Of a stretch of 64,000 bases of DNA, positions 42,223 to 53,300 are shown in pieces. Source of the stretch: Argyresthia goedartella (lineage: Eukaryota; Arthropoda; Insecta; Lepidoptera; Argyresthiidae); the NCBI GenBank assembly GCA_949825045.1, contig OX463832.1, positions 18,408,552 through 18,472,551 on the forward strand, written 5' to 3'. The position numbers and the translations under genes are program-made. Within the stretch, counting starts at the first letter, position 1; each line of letters begins with the position of its first letter. Below the pieces are notes generated by a model. The model was not told the DNA's origin. It saw only the letters and a list, made by a program, of their open reading frames with translations, and did not search any database.

Positions 42223-42294
42223 TTTCATACATACTTCCCATCTTTGGGTCGGAAGGATTTTCATACAAACTTCCATACCTTGGGATGAAAGGAT
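42223..42294. repeat. Two 36-bp tandem units
   Basis: Both units start TTTCATACA.ACTTCC and end GGAT (42223-42258 and 42259-42294), with several substitutions between them. Role unknown. Confidence 0.7.
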
Positions 42295-42500
42295 TTGAAG
42301 GGCGGGATAAAGGCGTTTCTTCCCTCTAATTGGTATAATTAGTATGTATTTTCAGAGCTGGTGTGATAAAAAGAGGTTTTGTTGCTCATATCGTTCTTGT
42401 ATTGTATTGAACAAGACAACGAGTAAAATAATTAAAGGTGATATCTGTAAATTGATAATTCTATGCGAGAGATGAGCGATTCACGACAATTTCCGAGGTT

Positions 42501-44073
42501 GGCCGAATCGTTAACTGATTTTAATCGTATTGTAACTAATTTGATTGCAATTACAATGTATATATGTAACTACGTTATTAAGTATAGTTTGACAAATAAA
42601 AGTTTTTAATTTTCTTCTTAAAATGGCAGGCTATCATTATAAATGTCATGTTTCATATATTTAGCAACTTGATTATATAGATTCGTTATCCGATTGACTG
42701 GTGCTGATGCACCTAAATAGGTATTAGTATGACTTCGCCTGAATGGTGTATAGTTCTTTGGTCTAAAATTGTGTTTTGGTATAGTAAAAGTTATGTTTTC
42801 GACTAGCTAATGTGAATCGATTTATTAATAATCTTGAATAAAAAGCATAAATCTAACATATCACGACGATCCGCTAGAGTGAGCGTTTTATATATGTTGA
42901 GCTGTGTCAGGTATGAATTATGACTCGGAAGAGTGTGCTCACCTAAACTAACATTGCGTAGAAATTTCTTCTGTACTCTTTCAATTCGTTCTGAATGTAC
43001 TTTATAATAAGGGTTCCATGCTATGGAGGAATACTCCAAGATGCTTCTCACTAGTTCTCACCAATGAATAATATAGGGTCAATACGTTAATGGGCTTTTT
43101 GAAACTTTTCGTTGTACGAAGTATTAGACCAGTAATCTTGAATGCGCTTTTAATGGTTTTGTCAATATGTGTAACAAACGTGAGTTTACTGTCCATTGTC
43201 AACCCAAAGTCCCTTATATCAGATCATCTAGTCAGGGCTATGCCATTGATGTGATAACAAAATCCGTGTTATTTACAGGACTTTTTCTGGTGAAAGAGAC
43301 AACAAAGCTCTTATTTATGTTTAAAGTCATTTTATTTAAGTGACACCAGACTGTCAATCTGTCCAGATCCTCCTGTAGCAATTCAGCATCTTTTTCACTC
43401 TCTATTTTTCGGTATAACTTTAAATCATCCGCATAAAGAAGGAAATCACTATTAAGAAAGCAATTACCGATGTCATTTATAAAAATGTTGAATAGGAGAG
43501 GGCCAAGGCGAGAACCTTGCGGCACACCAGTTCCAGCAGTGAACTCCGTCGATTCATAACCACCAACCACAACTTTTAGTTTCCTATCAACTAAGTATGT
43601 ATTAAACCATTTTAAAAAACTAACTTCGAATCCATAACCTCGTAACTTTTTTATAAGCATGGAGTGGTCAACTAAGTTGAATGCTTTCGACAAATCTATA
43701 TAGATGGCGTCAACTTGTTTTCTTTTGTCTATAAGTTCCGATAAGTCATTGACGTACAGAGCTAAGTTTGTCATAGTCGACCTGCCTTCTAATAAACCAT
43801 GTTGGTTGGACACAAATAGATGGTTCATCCGCTAAATGATGACTGGACAGATGACCGACTCGAACACTTTCGCAAAAACACAGAGTCTATATTTAGTTGT
43901 ATCATTTCTGTCACCATTCAAATGGGAACAACTCTTGATTCTTTCCAAAGTGATGGGATTACACCCTCCTTAAGCGACCTGTTAAATATTGTAGTTAGTG
44001 GAACTGCTAGTCTAGAGGCGCATTTTTTAACAAAAATGGGAGGAATATTATCTGGGCCAGCACCCTTATTTGC
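42501..44073 (-). mobile_element. Jockey-type LINE E, 5'-truncated, inside the Helitron
   Basis: On the minus strand the copy begins inside ORF2 just before the reverse transcriptase (NKGAGPDNIPPIFVKK) and runs to a stop at 42618 and an AT-rich 3' UTR. Its 5' junction at about 44073 fuses in frame with Helitron initiator sequence. The 3' boundary near 42500 is uncertain, because I could not identify the returning Helitron sequence or a target duplication. Confidence 0.75.
42618..44073 (-). pseudogene. LINE E reverse transcriptase and C-terminal domain
   Basis: Blocks in order: TIFNRSLKEGVIPSLWKE, a shift near 43920, HGLLEGRSTMTNLALYV, IYIDLSKAFNLVDH, GVPQGSRLGPLLFNIFINDI and FLLYADDLKLY (catalytic YADD intact). 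The tail has a shift near 43220 and another near 43050, then LEYSSIAWNPYY and LTLADRRDMLDL. The last residues (NRITNLYNQVAKYM and on) end at TAA 42620-42618. Sequence is similar in type to LINE D but clearly a different family member. Confidence 0.82.
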
Positions 44074-45280
44074 ATTTCTCACCATTGCGATAATATCGCT
44101 ACAGGCACGTTGCCAGTAGGCATTGGAACCTCTTGAACTGCGCATATTCAAATGTAGGTTGTCAACTAGACCTTCAGGTCTGTTGTTTCCTCGTCGCATT
44201 CTCAATACAACTCCAACGTTTTGCTGTGCCTTATAAAACTCCATCACAGAGAGGGCATAAAGAAGATAATCGTTACGCTGAAATCTTGTATCTTCACTCA
44301 TTATTCTTGCTTGGCAATAATCCAAGGGAGTAATATGATGATTTCTTGTTTTATGAAGCCTATTTTGCCCTTTCGGAAATAAGTAGAACCAACTCAATTC
44401 TTCGGCTCTTTTTTCGTTATTCATATGTAAAGGCTTGCTTCTCTAATCGTGCAGCGGTATATTGTTAGGGTCGCTTTCTATAACTGTTCTAGCTTGAGGA
44501 ATGTGTTCATTAATAGTCCGCAAAATTGACGTCGATACAATAATATAATTTTCTTCGCATTTTTGTGTTCTGCAATTAGAACCATAATTACCAAGGTTAT
44601 TTGTATCCGGCGGGTTTTGCTGCCTTGACAGGTTTTGCAAATTAACCAAAATTCCTGTAAATGTGTACTGGTTTGCATCGAGAATGTTACCTGATTTAGG
44701 TATCACGTTTTTAACCAAAGTGTACAAAGTGCCTTCGCAAAGAAATTTAATAGCACAACTTTTACCATTTTGTGCGAATCTGCCTTTTGGACCACGGATG
44801 TGCGAATCGAACACAAAACACGAATTGCCTCTTTTAAAAATTGCATTTGAAATCCTGTTGGCTGTTAAAATTCCAGAGTCGTACTTGTCAAATAATCTAC
44901 TTATTCACTTTTGAAGGTTCGGAAACCTATCATCTGTGTTATCAAGATGTCCACTAATGGTCTCTTCTTCCATTTCAATGCATATGTTACAAATATGCGA
45001 AAACGCTTTGAATTGTGTTTTCAATTCATGTGGTTTGATATATTCATTCTCAATTATATTAGGCACATTACGAGTGTTGATACTTTCAATGTACAGATTA
45101 TCGACCACAATCAAAATATTATCAATGACACCAGTGTCCCACAAAGTTATATATATAATTTTGCTGGTGGCTATTGATACAGCTGCTGCGGCTGTGCATT
45201 GTTTTCCACGACTTTCTTCCCTAAATGTATCATGTCCCTCATTAAAATATCCTCTTAGAATTTCACGTTCAGTATCAACG
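44074..45280 (-). pseudogene. Helitron initiator, piece 4 (N-terminal region)
   Basis: The minus strand continues from piece 3 with RGKQC, ITLWDTGVIDNILIVVDNLY, then FDSHIRGPKGRF, and after shifts RAEELSWFYLFPKGQNRL, ITPLDYCQARIMSEDTRFQR and NDYLLYALSVMEFYKAQQN, followed by SNAYWQRACSDIIAMVRN. The last blocks are the Helitron-like N-terminal domain that precedes the His-x-His and Tyr nuclease core. It stops at 44074 where LINE E starts. Shifts near 44440 and 44880 break it. Confidence 0.85.
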
Positions 45281-48197
45281 CATTATCAACTTCACAGGAT
45301 GGTTGACGGACTTTGTTACTGCGTACCCTGATGACTACCACATAATAACAGGTGATTTTAACCTAAGTATGGTCCGGTGGGAAACGGGTGAACCAGTACA
45401 TATTAAACGAGGAACGGTTGAGCTGCAAAATTCGGCATTCGAACTGACACATCACGCTAATCTTCTTGGCCTACGTCAGTTTAATCGTCATACCAATGTG
45501 TCAGGAAATACATTGGACTTGCTTTTCTCTTCATTTACCTTAGATGTTACTAAATGTGATGATCCAATGGTCAAGGAAGACCCCGCTCACACTACATTAA
45601 CTGTAAATGCAAATGAGATTACCATGCCTCCCTTGCCAAAGATCCCGCGTCGTAAGTATTTATTCAGAAAAGGTGACTACACAAAAATAAATGATGCACT
45701 TCGGTGTAATGACTGGACCCATATTCTTAATCATGGTACTATAGACGACGCAGTTACAATTCTATATGATAAAATAAATAGCGTGATAAAAGAGTATGTA
45801 CCACTAGTCATTACTAACACATCTAACCGCTACCCAATATGGTACAGTCGAGCACTCATTAACATTATCAAGGAAAAAAGCAAAGCACACGCACAATGGA
45901 AGAGCTACAAGAATCCAATTGACTATGCCACATTCTCACTCCTCAGAAAAAGACAAAAAGATATGGTAGTTGATTGTCATAAATCATACATACAAAGATC
46001 ACAAACTATAATAAAAAGGGATCCTAAACATCTTTGGTCATATATAAAATCAAAGAGAAAAAGTGACTCCGGGTACCCAAGTACCATGTATACAGGTAAT
46101 AATAAATTAAACAACGAAAAAGAGATCTGTGAAGCTTTCAGCGCTTTCTTTGAAAAAATGTTCAGGAAGCCAGCCGATGCATACCCTACTGTAGAGGCTC
46201 AAGATAGATATATAAACTCGATTAACACATTAAACATAACTACAGAACTCATTTCCAAACTATTGAAAACAATCGATCCCAACAAAGGACCTGGTAATGA
46301 TGGCATTCCACCTGGCTTTATTATCAGATGTAAAGATTCACTATTGGAACCCCTTAGTATTATATTTAACCGTTCTGTAAACGATGGTGAGTTCCCTTTG
46401 AAGTGGAAGGAGGCACTTATAGTGCCAATACATAAAAAAGACTCAAGATTGCACGTAGAAAATTACAGACCGATATCTATCTTAAACACATTTGGAAAGT
46501 TATTCGAAAAATTGATTCTTGACAAAATCTACCCCATTCTAATGCAAGGCATCCCAGAGGAGCAACATGGCTTTATTAGGGGTCGTTCAACCACATCTAA
46601 CTTGGCCGTTTTTGTTAGTGACGTACTTCAAGGTATGCGCTCTCATGGACAGGTGGACGTGATCTACACTGACTTTGAAAAAGCCTTTGACAGAGTAGAC
46701 CACATTATCCTGCTTCAAAAGCTGCAGACACTAGGCTTACGTGGGGATCTTCTACACTGGGTAAAATCATACGTATCTAATCGTCGACAGGCTGTGGTCA
46801 TAGCTGGACACCGATCTAACTACATTGATATACCCTCTGGAGTCCCACAAGGATCCTTACTAGGGCCCTTACTTTATGCAGCTTACCTTTTCGACATCAA
46901 TGAATGCTTCAAAAATGCTAAATTTCTACTTTATGCTGATGACAAAAAGATCTACACTAATATTAAAAGCGTTGTTGATTCGCAAAATCTTCAAGAGGAT
47001 TTAAACCGAGTAGGAGACTACTATGACAAAAATAGAATAGGTGTTAACACATCCAAATGCGTACATATAAGCTTCACAAGGAAAACTAATCCTATATCAA
47101 CTGTCTACAAACTTAATAATGTACCCATAAATAAAGACACTTGCATAAAGGACCTCGGTGTCATACTTGATTCTAAATTGACATTTTCGGCACACATAGA
47201 ATCAGTAAAAAGGAAAGCTTACAGAAATCTTGGCTTTGTAACACGAGTCTGTAAAGACTTCACAGATAGTATTTGTATAAAGATTATTTATTTTGCGTAC
47301 GTTCGCAGTGTCCTTGAATACTGCAGTCCTATTTGGAACCCACAATATACAAGCTATGTAAATGAAATCGAGAATATGCAAAAGAAATTCCTCAATTTTC
47401 TCAACTATCGCACCCGAAACCCAAACCTAAGCTACGCCGAATCATGTAACAAATATAAACTACTGACTCTAAAAGACCGGCGTGTTATAGCCGATATGTC
47501 ACTTCTGCATGATGTGTGCTCCGGTACTCTCGACTGCTCCCGTTTGGTCAATGATATTATCAGGTTATCTGCCCCGGCAAAACGTACCAGGCACACTCGT
47601 ACTAAACTTTTTCACGTCCCTTACAACCGTACCAATTTTGCATCTAACTGTACTTGTCTCAGATTGCCTAATACTTATAACAAACTTTTCTCAGACATTG
47701 ACCCATTCTGCGCCAGTAAACCTATGTTTAAGCGGAAAGTAGCGCTGAAGTTATTAGAAGACGACAAAACTGTATTAGACTAACGCCATGTAAACCTACT
47801 CTTACCATCGCAACAATACAACTTTGTAGATTATTGATCGAATTAGAATACATCGAGTTTTTAGCTGTAATTACCATTCATCTAAACACATAACACACAC
47901 GCAAACACAACAATACTAACTGATAAACACACACACACACACACCCATAAACAACCTTTCACACACACGCATACACTGCACATATTACTGTACACTGTAC
48001 CCTACAACATAATATGCACACAGATGTTTACTGTTTTTAAGTTACCTACCTACCTGTCTCTTTGAGTGTACTCTCACCTGTTCTTATTTGACTATTTACA
48101 TAGTTAAATCCTTAATTGGCCTAGTTATTTAATCTACATTCTTGTTTAATTTTATATATGGCTGTGGATTTTTGTTCAATAAATAAATAAATAAATA
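45281..48197 (+). mobile_element. Jockey-type LINE D, 5'-truncated, inside the Helitron
   Basis: The copy spans the end of the endonuclease, reverse transcriptase, 3' UTR and an (AATA)n tail (about 48177-48197). It is flanked by a likely 10-bp target duplication with two differences: AGTATCAACG (45271-45280) and AGTACCAATG (48198-48207). Removing it joins Helitron pieces 3 and 4 in one frame, which supports both boundaries. The 3' UTR holds CA-repeat runs around 47930. Confidence 0.88.
45282..47783 (+). CDS. LINE D ORF2 fragment: endonuclease end and reverse transcriptase
   Basis: A stop-free frame of 834 codons up to TAA, beginning without an ATG because the element is 5'-truncated. The endonuclease tail has HIITGDFNLSMVRW (GDFN block) and NTLDLLFSS, with EDPAHTTL in the place of the terminal SDH. 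Reverse transcriptase reads NYRPISILNTFGKLFEKLI, GFIRGRSTTSNLAVFV, IYTDFEKAFDRVDH, GVPQGSLLGPLLYAAYLFDI, FLLYADDKKIY (catalytic YADD) and DLGVILDSKLTFSAHI. The C-terminal part has SVLEYCSPIWNP and LTLKDRRVIADM. This is the best-preserved LINE frame in the window, though the lost 5' end makes it non-autonomous. Confidence 0.9.
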   Translation: MINFTGWLTDFVTAYPDDYHIITGDFNLSMVRWETGEPVHIKRGTVELQNSAFELTHHANLLGLRQFNRHTNVSGNTLDLLFSSFTLDVTKCDDPMVKEDPAHTTLTVNANEITMPPLPKIPRRKYLFRKGDYTKINDALRCNDWTHILNHGTIDDAVTILYDKINSVIKEYVPLVITNTSNRYPIWYSRALINIIKEKSKAHAQWKSYKNPIDYATFSLLRKRQKDMVVDCHKSYIQRSQTIIKRDPKHLWSYIKSKRKSDSGYPSTMYTGNNKLNNEKEICEAFSAFFEKMFRKPADAYPTVEAQDRYINSINTLNITTELISKLLKTIDPNKGPGNDGIPPGFIIRCKDSLLEPLSIIFNRSVNDGEFPLKWKEALIVPIHKKDSRLHVENYRPISILNTFGKLFEKLILDKIYPILMQGIPEEQHGFIRGRSTTSNLAVFVSDVLQGMRSHGQVDVIYTDFEKAFDRVDHIILLQKLQTLGLRGDLLHWVKSYVSNRRQAVVIAGHRSNYIDIPSGVPQGSLLGPLLYAAYLFDINECFKNAKFLLYADDKKIYTNIKSVVDSQNLQEDLNRVGDYYDKNRIGVNTSKCVHISFTRKTNPISTVYKLNNVPINKDTCIKDLGVILDSKLTFSAHIESVKRKAYRNLGFVTRVCKDFTDSICIKIIYFAYVRSVLEYCSPIWNPQYTSYVNEIENMQKKFLNFLNYRTRNPNLSYAESCNKYKLLTLKDRRVIADMSLLHDVCSGTLDCSRLVNDIIRLSAPAKRTRHTRTKLFHVPYNRTNFASNCTCLRLPNTYNKLFSDIDPFCASKPMFKRKVALKLLEDDKTVLD

Positions 48198-48207
48198 AGT
48201 ACCAATG

Positions 48208-48573
48208 TCTATAAAACAACTATGGTGGTTTGTTGTGGTAGCTTCGCTATGTGATCTTTCAGTGCGAATTTGTGGAGTGGAGTCGGCTGCTATTTGGCAA
48301 ATATCTCTAATATTAAAATGCACATTCGAGTAATCAATTTGTACATTTCTGTACAGCTGATTGTTTTCTTTGAGCCAATGTTATGCTGAATGTCAACCGA
48401 AAATTGACGTTGTATTTGAACCGATTCAAATTCGCAAACGATGACTATTCCAGCTGAAAACATTCTCAGAGGTGGCTGTTCAGCAATCTCTTCCAGATTT
48501 TTGCCAAACAATACTTGGCCTTGAAAGATATATTGTCCGAATCGTCCCGCGAGTTTTATTACCTTTATTAAAG
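48208..48573 (-). pseudogene. Helitron initiator, piece 3
   Basis: The minus strand reads VIKLAGRFGQ, then VLFGKNLEEIAEQPPLRM, GIVIVCEFESVQIQRQFSVD and, after a shift near 48320, NHHSCFIDIG. GQV.LF...EIAEQLP and the V...FE.. strand are typical of the N-terminal part of arthropod Helitron initiators. It connects to piece 2 across LINE C and to piece 4 across LINE D. Confidence 0.78.
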
Positions 48574-48729
48574 ATAAAGATAAAGACTTTTATTTGCGAT
48601 AGATATGGTTATACAAAGGTGGTACTATATAGTTTCAGTCAGATACACACATCCAGCTAATTAAATTATAGCATGCAAAACAATTATGACATAGAGCCAC
48701 ATAATTTTAAATAGTAGGTAACAAATTAG

Positions 48730-50539
48730 TCAAAGTTTACAATTGACACAAATTTTAACATTATGTGCTAGGAATTCCTTAATCGAGTAGAAAACATGTT
48801 GCATTAACCAATATCTTATAACTTTTTTAAATTTCTGTTTGTTTCTTATAATTTGGTGGTGACTTGGTAATTTGTTCCAAATTGTTGTGCACATAGCGTA
48901 GCAGTTTTTTGTAAATCTTGCACTTTTTGGGATCACATCAAGGGTAAGTTTGTTAGGTTTCCTTAGACTCCTAGATGTTAGGTTTTTCGCTTCTGTAAAC
49001 ATTTTTTTATTTTGAATCACAAATGTAGCTACTTCTAGAATATAAAGGCAGGGTAGAGGCATATATATAGAGCTTTAAATAATTGTTTACATGATACGTC
49101 TGGGGCAACTCCTACGATTGATCTAATACATTTCTTTTGAGCCACAAATGCCTTGTTTACGTCTGTGCTGTTTCCCCAAACAAGCAACCCGTATCTCAGT
49201 ACTGATTCTACGTATGCAAAGTATGCTGTTAATGCTGTGTCTCTGCTAGCCACTCTAGTCAGCTTACCAAGAGCATACGAAAACCTATTTAATTTATTGC
49301 AAACGCGATCTATTTGAAATTTCCAATGTAATTTATTACCAATGTCAATACCCAAAAATCTAACACATTCAGCATTTTTAACAATTATATTATTATGTGA
49401 TACATTAAGATTATTTATATTATTGAAATTGATATAACAGGTTTTATTAATATTTATATTTAAATTATTTTTATTTAACCAATTAATAGTATTTAATATT
49501 ACGTCATTTATTTCCTTTTCATGTATTGATAATGAATGTAGTTTTGGTGTTGTTATAATTACTGTTATGTCATCAGCGAATAATATATTTCTATACTTAG
49601 TAATTTCAGAAATATCGTTAATGTAGAGCAGAAATAGGAGCGGTCCGAGTACACTACCTTGAGGCACGCCGAATTTATTAAATTTAGGTTCGGATTTGTA
49701 AGTTTTTAAATTCCTTGCGGCATCAAATCCGGTAATCTCTACAGTTTGAGACCTATTTTTAGGTAGGTTTGAACCCAGTTATATGCCGGTCCTCTTACAC
49801 CGTATGTATAAAGTTTTGTCATAAGCAGCTTGTGGGACACGAAATCGAATGCCTCTGACATGTCAAAGAATAGAATTGTCACATAGTTATCATCGTTTAG
49901 TCTGTGAAGTATGTCGTTTACCAAATTAAATGTTGCTAGAGTTGTAGATTTTTCTCTTTGAAACCCTTATTGATTTTCGGTTATAATATTATACTTTGAC
50001 AAAAAAGATGAAAGTTTATTATGCATTACTTTTTCAAAGAGTTTCGAAAATATTGGTATTAGGGTAACAGGTCTATAATTTTCTATAAGATTCTTATCAC
50101 CTTTTTTGAATAAAGGTTTTACAATGCTTATCTTTAATCTGTCTGGAAAAATACCACTTTGTATGGACAAATTAATCAAGTAAGCTAATACTTCACTCAT
50201 CTCTTTCTTGCAGGCTTTAATTATTTTTGTACATATTTTATCATACCCTTCTGCGTTTGTATTGTTGAGGGTCATTGTATGTTTTTCAATCTCTATTTTG
50301 TCTGTTGGCGTTAAGTAAATCGAATTATTTATTAAAGTTTGGTTGGTATTTTTACAATTATTGTTTTCCACATTTGTCAGATCAATAAAGTAATTATTAA
50401 ATATATTTGATATTAATTTAGGATCTTTTATTGTTTCATTATTATAAATTAATTGATCTATATTTCTAGAAGTGTAAGAATTGTTTATTTCCTGATTGAT
50501 TATTTTCCAAGTAGCGCTACTTTTATGTTTGTGATTCAA
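48730..50539 (-). pseudogene. LINE C ORF2, reverse transcriptase and C-terminal part
   Basis: Over four frames: NYRPVTLIPIFSKLFEKVM (about 50060), a Gln codon turned TAA at about 49965, FFDMSEAFDFVSH (49850), MPQGSVLGPLLFLLYINDI (49650), ILFADDITVII (catalytic FADD, 49580) and FLGIDIGNKLHWKFQI. The C-terminal part has ALTAYFAYVESVLRYGLLVW and, after a shift near 49050, the Cys-containing end to 48730. The 150 bp after it are 3' UTR. Confidence 0.85.
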
Positions 50540-50756
50540 TATGTATTTTCTATTTATATTTCGTTTAGCTGTATTAATACATTTCTTTAAAAGTTTGTTG
50601 TAGTTTTGGTATTGCTCCTTATTATATGTAGTATTATGAGTATAATATAAATAACGTAACTTCCGCTTGGCAATACAACACTTTCTTATCCCTTTAGAAA
50701 TCCAATTTATTTTGCATTTGGTGTTAATTTTAATCCTTATATTTGGGAAACATAAC

Positions 50757-51479
50757 TTATAAAGTAAACAAAAAATATTGAAACTCGTTGAAAGCTTGAT
50801 TTAGATCATTTTGATTGTATACTGTATGGAAAGATAAGCTTTTCAAATAACTCTGAAATGTTGCAATGTTCTCTTCTGTATACATACTCTTGAACATATA
50901 AAAGGTTTCCGGTATATTCAGTGAATGTTTAAGCTTCATGCGTAAGAATTGAGCTGTATTATGATCCGATAAGCAAAGAGGAAGCACAAAACCATTCACA
51001 TTTCTCACGTTACTAATTATAAGATCAATGCACGATTTTTTTCTTGTAGGTTCTAAAATATCTAAATTAAGGTTATAATTTTTTAAAATGTCACTTAGTC
51101 TAGATGATTCATATTTTTGTTGTAACATATTTATATTTAAGTCTCCTGCTAATATTAATTTCTGGTTTTTGAATTTACAATGAAATTTATAAAGTAATAA
51201 CTCTAGTTTTTCAAAGAACATGTCCAAATTATGTTTCGTATCATTTGAAGGTCTATATATACAAATAATTACAGTGTTTTTGCAGGGAATCTTAATTGCA
51301 CAACATTCAAAATAGTTAGAGACTGAAACGTTCCCAAGAGATTCTAGTTGCTCATATTGAATACCTCTTTTTAAGAAAATGCAAGAACCACCTCTTCTGG
51401 TTTTTCTGCAGTAAAAAGCCGCTAGTTCGTAATTTGGCATCTTAACGTTTAATGTATCACTTTTTTTTAGGAACGTCAT
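50757..51479 (-). pseudogene. LINE C ORF2, endonuclease
   Basis: The frame has RRGGSCIFLK, VIICIYRPSND, LILAGDLNINML (catalytic Asp and Asn) and LCLSDHNTAQFL (terminal Asp-His). The Glu block expected before 51479 is not visible, and between here and ORF1 there is only about 30 bp, so the first 60 or so residues of the endonuclease appear deleted. A shift or stop near 50757 ends the frame before the linker. Confidence 0.8.
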
Positions 51480-51505
51480 CTATTATTCACGAATCATTTC
51501 TACTA

Positions 51506-52949
51506 TTATTCACGAAAAAACCTGTTGGTTTCAGGACGAACTTCTTCTCTGATTATGCTTGACAAGTTATAGTTACCTAAGTTTAATACAAATTCTTTTA
51601 AATCGTGGAAAATAATTCGAAAGCCTTGAGTGTTTATTCTACCATCACGTCGATTGTACATTTCAAAGTCGCATCTTAAGTGTAGATTAGAGTCTAATAA
51701 GTAAGCATATTCGTTGTCTTTATTGTTTCTGTGTAACATTGAGAACTTTTCGACTCTACTGTTATATAATGTAGTAAAGTGACCATATTTGTATGTTGGT
51801 ACGCAAATTATCACGTTTGTATTCACAATCTTCCTTATATTTTCATTAATTTTCACAACAAGATCTTCAAAATTTTCAGTCTTTTGAAAATCGGTTTCTC
51901 CTAGAAATAGTACGCCGTAGTCGTATTTGTTTAATTTTTTTGTCAATTTTTCAAAACATTCTAGTAGATTTTCAGTGCCAGCATTAGGGTAGCGAAAATG
52001 ATTGTATTCAAACTCATCGTTAAACATTTCAAACCCCAATTGCGCTATTTTAGTATTTTTATTGTTACTGACCATGCATATCTGTGGTTTTTTATGTGCC
52101 TGTGCTCTTTTAGATTGTGGTAGTCTATATTCAATATTGATATGACTATAATTTTCTGTGTTGATCTGTTCTTCTACTATTTCTTCCTCTAAAGTTGCGG
52201 GTAACGTTTTATTTATTTTATTTAGCTTTACCTTGTTCTTTGAAACATTTGGGTCAATGCATATTTTTTTTAGGTGGTCGAATTTTTTCTTGTATTTTGC
52301 TAGCTCTTTCTTTAGTTTACAGTTTTCAGATAGCATAATTTCGATTTCATGTTCTGCTGAGTTTAGCTGCGATTCCAATTTTGTAATTTTGTCTTTCATT
52401 ATATCCAGTTCTCTACCCACAATCATGTTGTTTAACTCTGGGCAACTTCTATTCATGTAAGATGGCTCTACCATTCGTGATTGAATTTTCTTGCTCGGTA
52501 TCAGACTGCAATGAATCGGCCAGGGATTCAAAAGAATTTCTAGTTTCGACCCTTATGATTTGGACTTCTCGTTTTCTATGTGTAATGTTGTCAATAGGAT
52601 TGATCATTGAGAGCTCAAGGGAGTTGAGTGTGTCATTGCATGATGTTGTCGGTTCTATATTCTCGACGTTGAATTTACTTGTTGTATTTGTCATATTCTG
52701 TTTTTTTGTTTGCAGTACTGGAACAGTGCGGCTCTTTTTTGTATTTACTGGGGTACTCGATTTTTTTAAACATTTCTCGCATTTCCATGTAGTCCGCCGT
52801 GTAATTTCCATAAGTATATAGCGTTTGTAGCTGACGTTTGAGCATATCTGATCTAAACATAATATCTGTTTGCACGTAGAACACTGGATATATTCGTTTC
52901 TCTTGCATGTTGAACGGCACTTGGAACAAGTGTTTAAGGTAAGTGGCAT
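51506..52949 (-). pseudogene. LINE C ORF1 with PHD-like finger, coiled coil and esterase-like domain
   Basis: The start at 52949 gives MPLTLNTCSKCRSTCKRN, then CSTCKQILCLDQIC and WKCEKCLKK, a PHD-like zinc finger as in CR1-group ORF1. A shift between 52531 and 52449 leads to LESQLNSAEHEIEIMLSENC, a heptad coiled coil, then an esterase-like half with YDYGVLFLGETDF (SGNH block III-like) and FRIIFHDLKEFVL (terminal His block). It shows the full domain order that copies A and B have only in part. Confidence 0.72.
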
Positions 52950-53212
52950 CTTGCGGAAGTTCTTAGAACCACTATGTTGTCAGTTTATCATCAATATATT
53001 TTCGTCTATAAGTTTGGCTACTCCTCACACGATGGCGCTCTTTGAAGTACACAAATTATGTCATAGATGGCGTCGTTTCACGTTTCTTTGTTCTAATGGG
53101 TATTGTATTATAGTATCTGTGGTATTGTGGACTTTTTTTTTACGTTACGATGGCACTACTGTTCGGCTATGAGAGTACTGTGCACGTTTACAAAATAAAA
53201 AAAATAGAAAAA

Positions 53213-53300
53213 ATTCTGAACCTGGGATTCGAACCACAGGTCCTTCTTCGTAGCGAATGGAAGACGGCCTCCTTAACCGTTTCGGCTATCGAGTCTTCGA
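53213..53300 (-). promoter_or_regulatory. tRNA-like A-box/B-box pair in LINE C 5' UTR
   Basis: On the minus strand TAGCCGAAACGG (A-box-like, about 53288-53277) is followed 42 bases later by GGTTCGAATCC (53235-53225), a perfect polymerase III B-box. The spacing suits a tRNA-type promoter. It lies inside the element, between the target duplication and the ORF1 start. It may be an internal promoter or a SINE head fused to the LINE; it is not a complete tRNA gene. Confidence 0.55.

Larger units (their letters stand above)
41473..42500. other. Non-coding stretch with a hairpin and a tandem pair
   Basis: Besides the hairpin at 41735-41810 and the 36-bp pair at 42223-42294 there is no feature. I searched this stretch for the missing Helitron initiator core in both strands and did not see it. 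Confidence 0.4.

Noticed and set aside
39023..42500. Hidden Helitron initiator core (His-x-His and two Tyr).
   Set aside because: I read both strands and found no matching motif; the core appears to be deleted or lies outside what I can recognise.
47925..47945. CA microsatellite as a regulatory element.
   Set aside because: It lies in the LINE D 3' UTR and is a common simple repeat.
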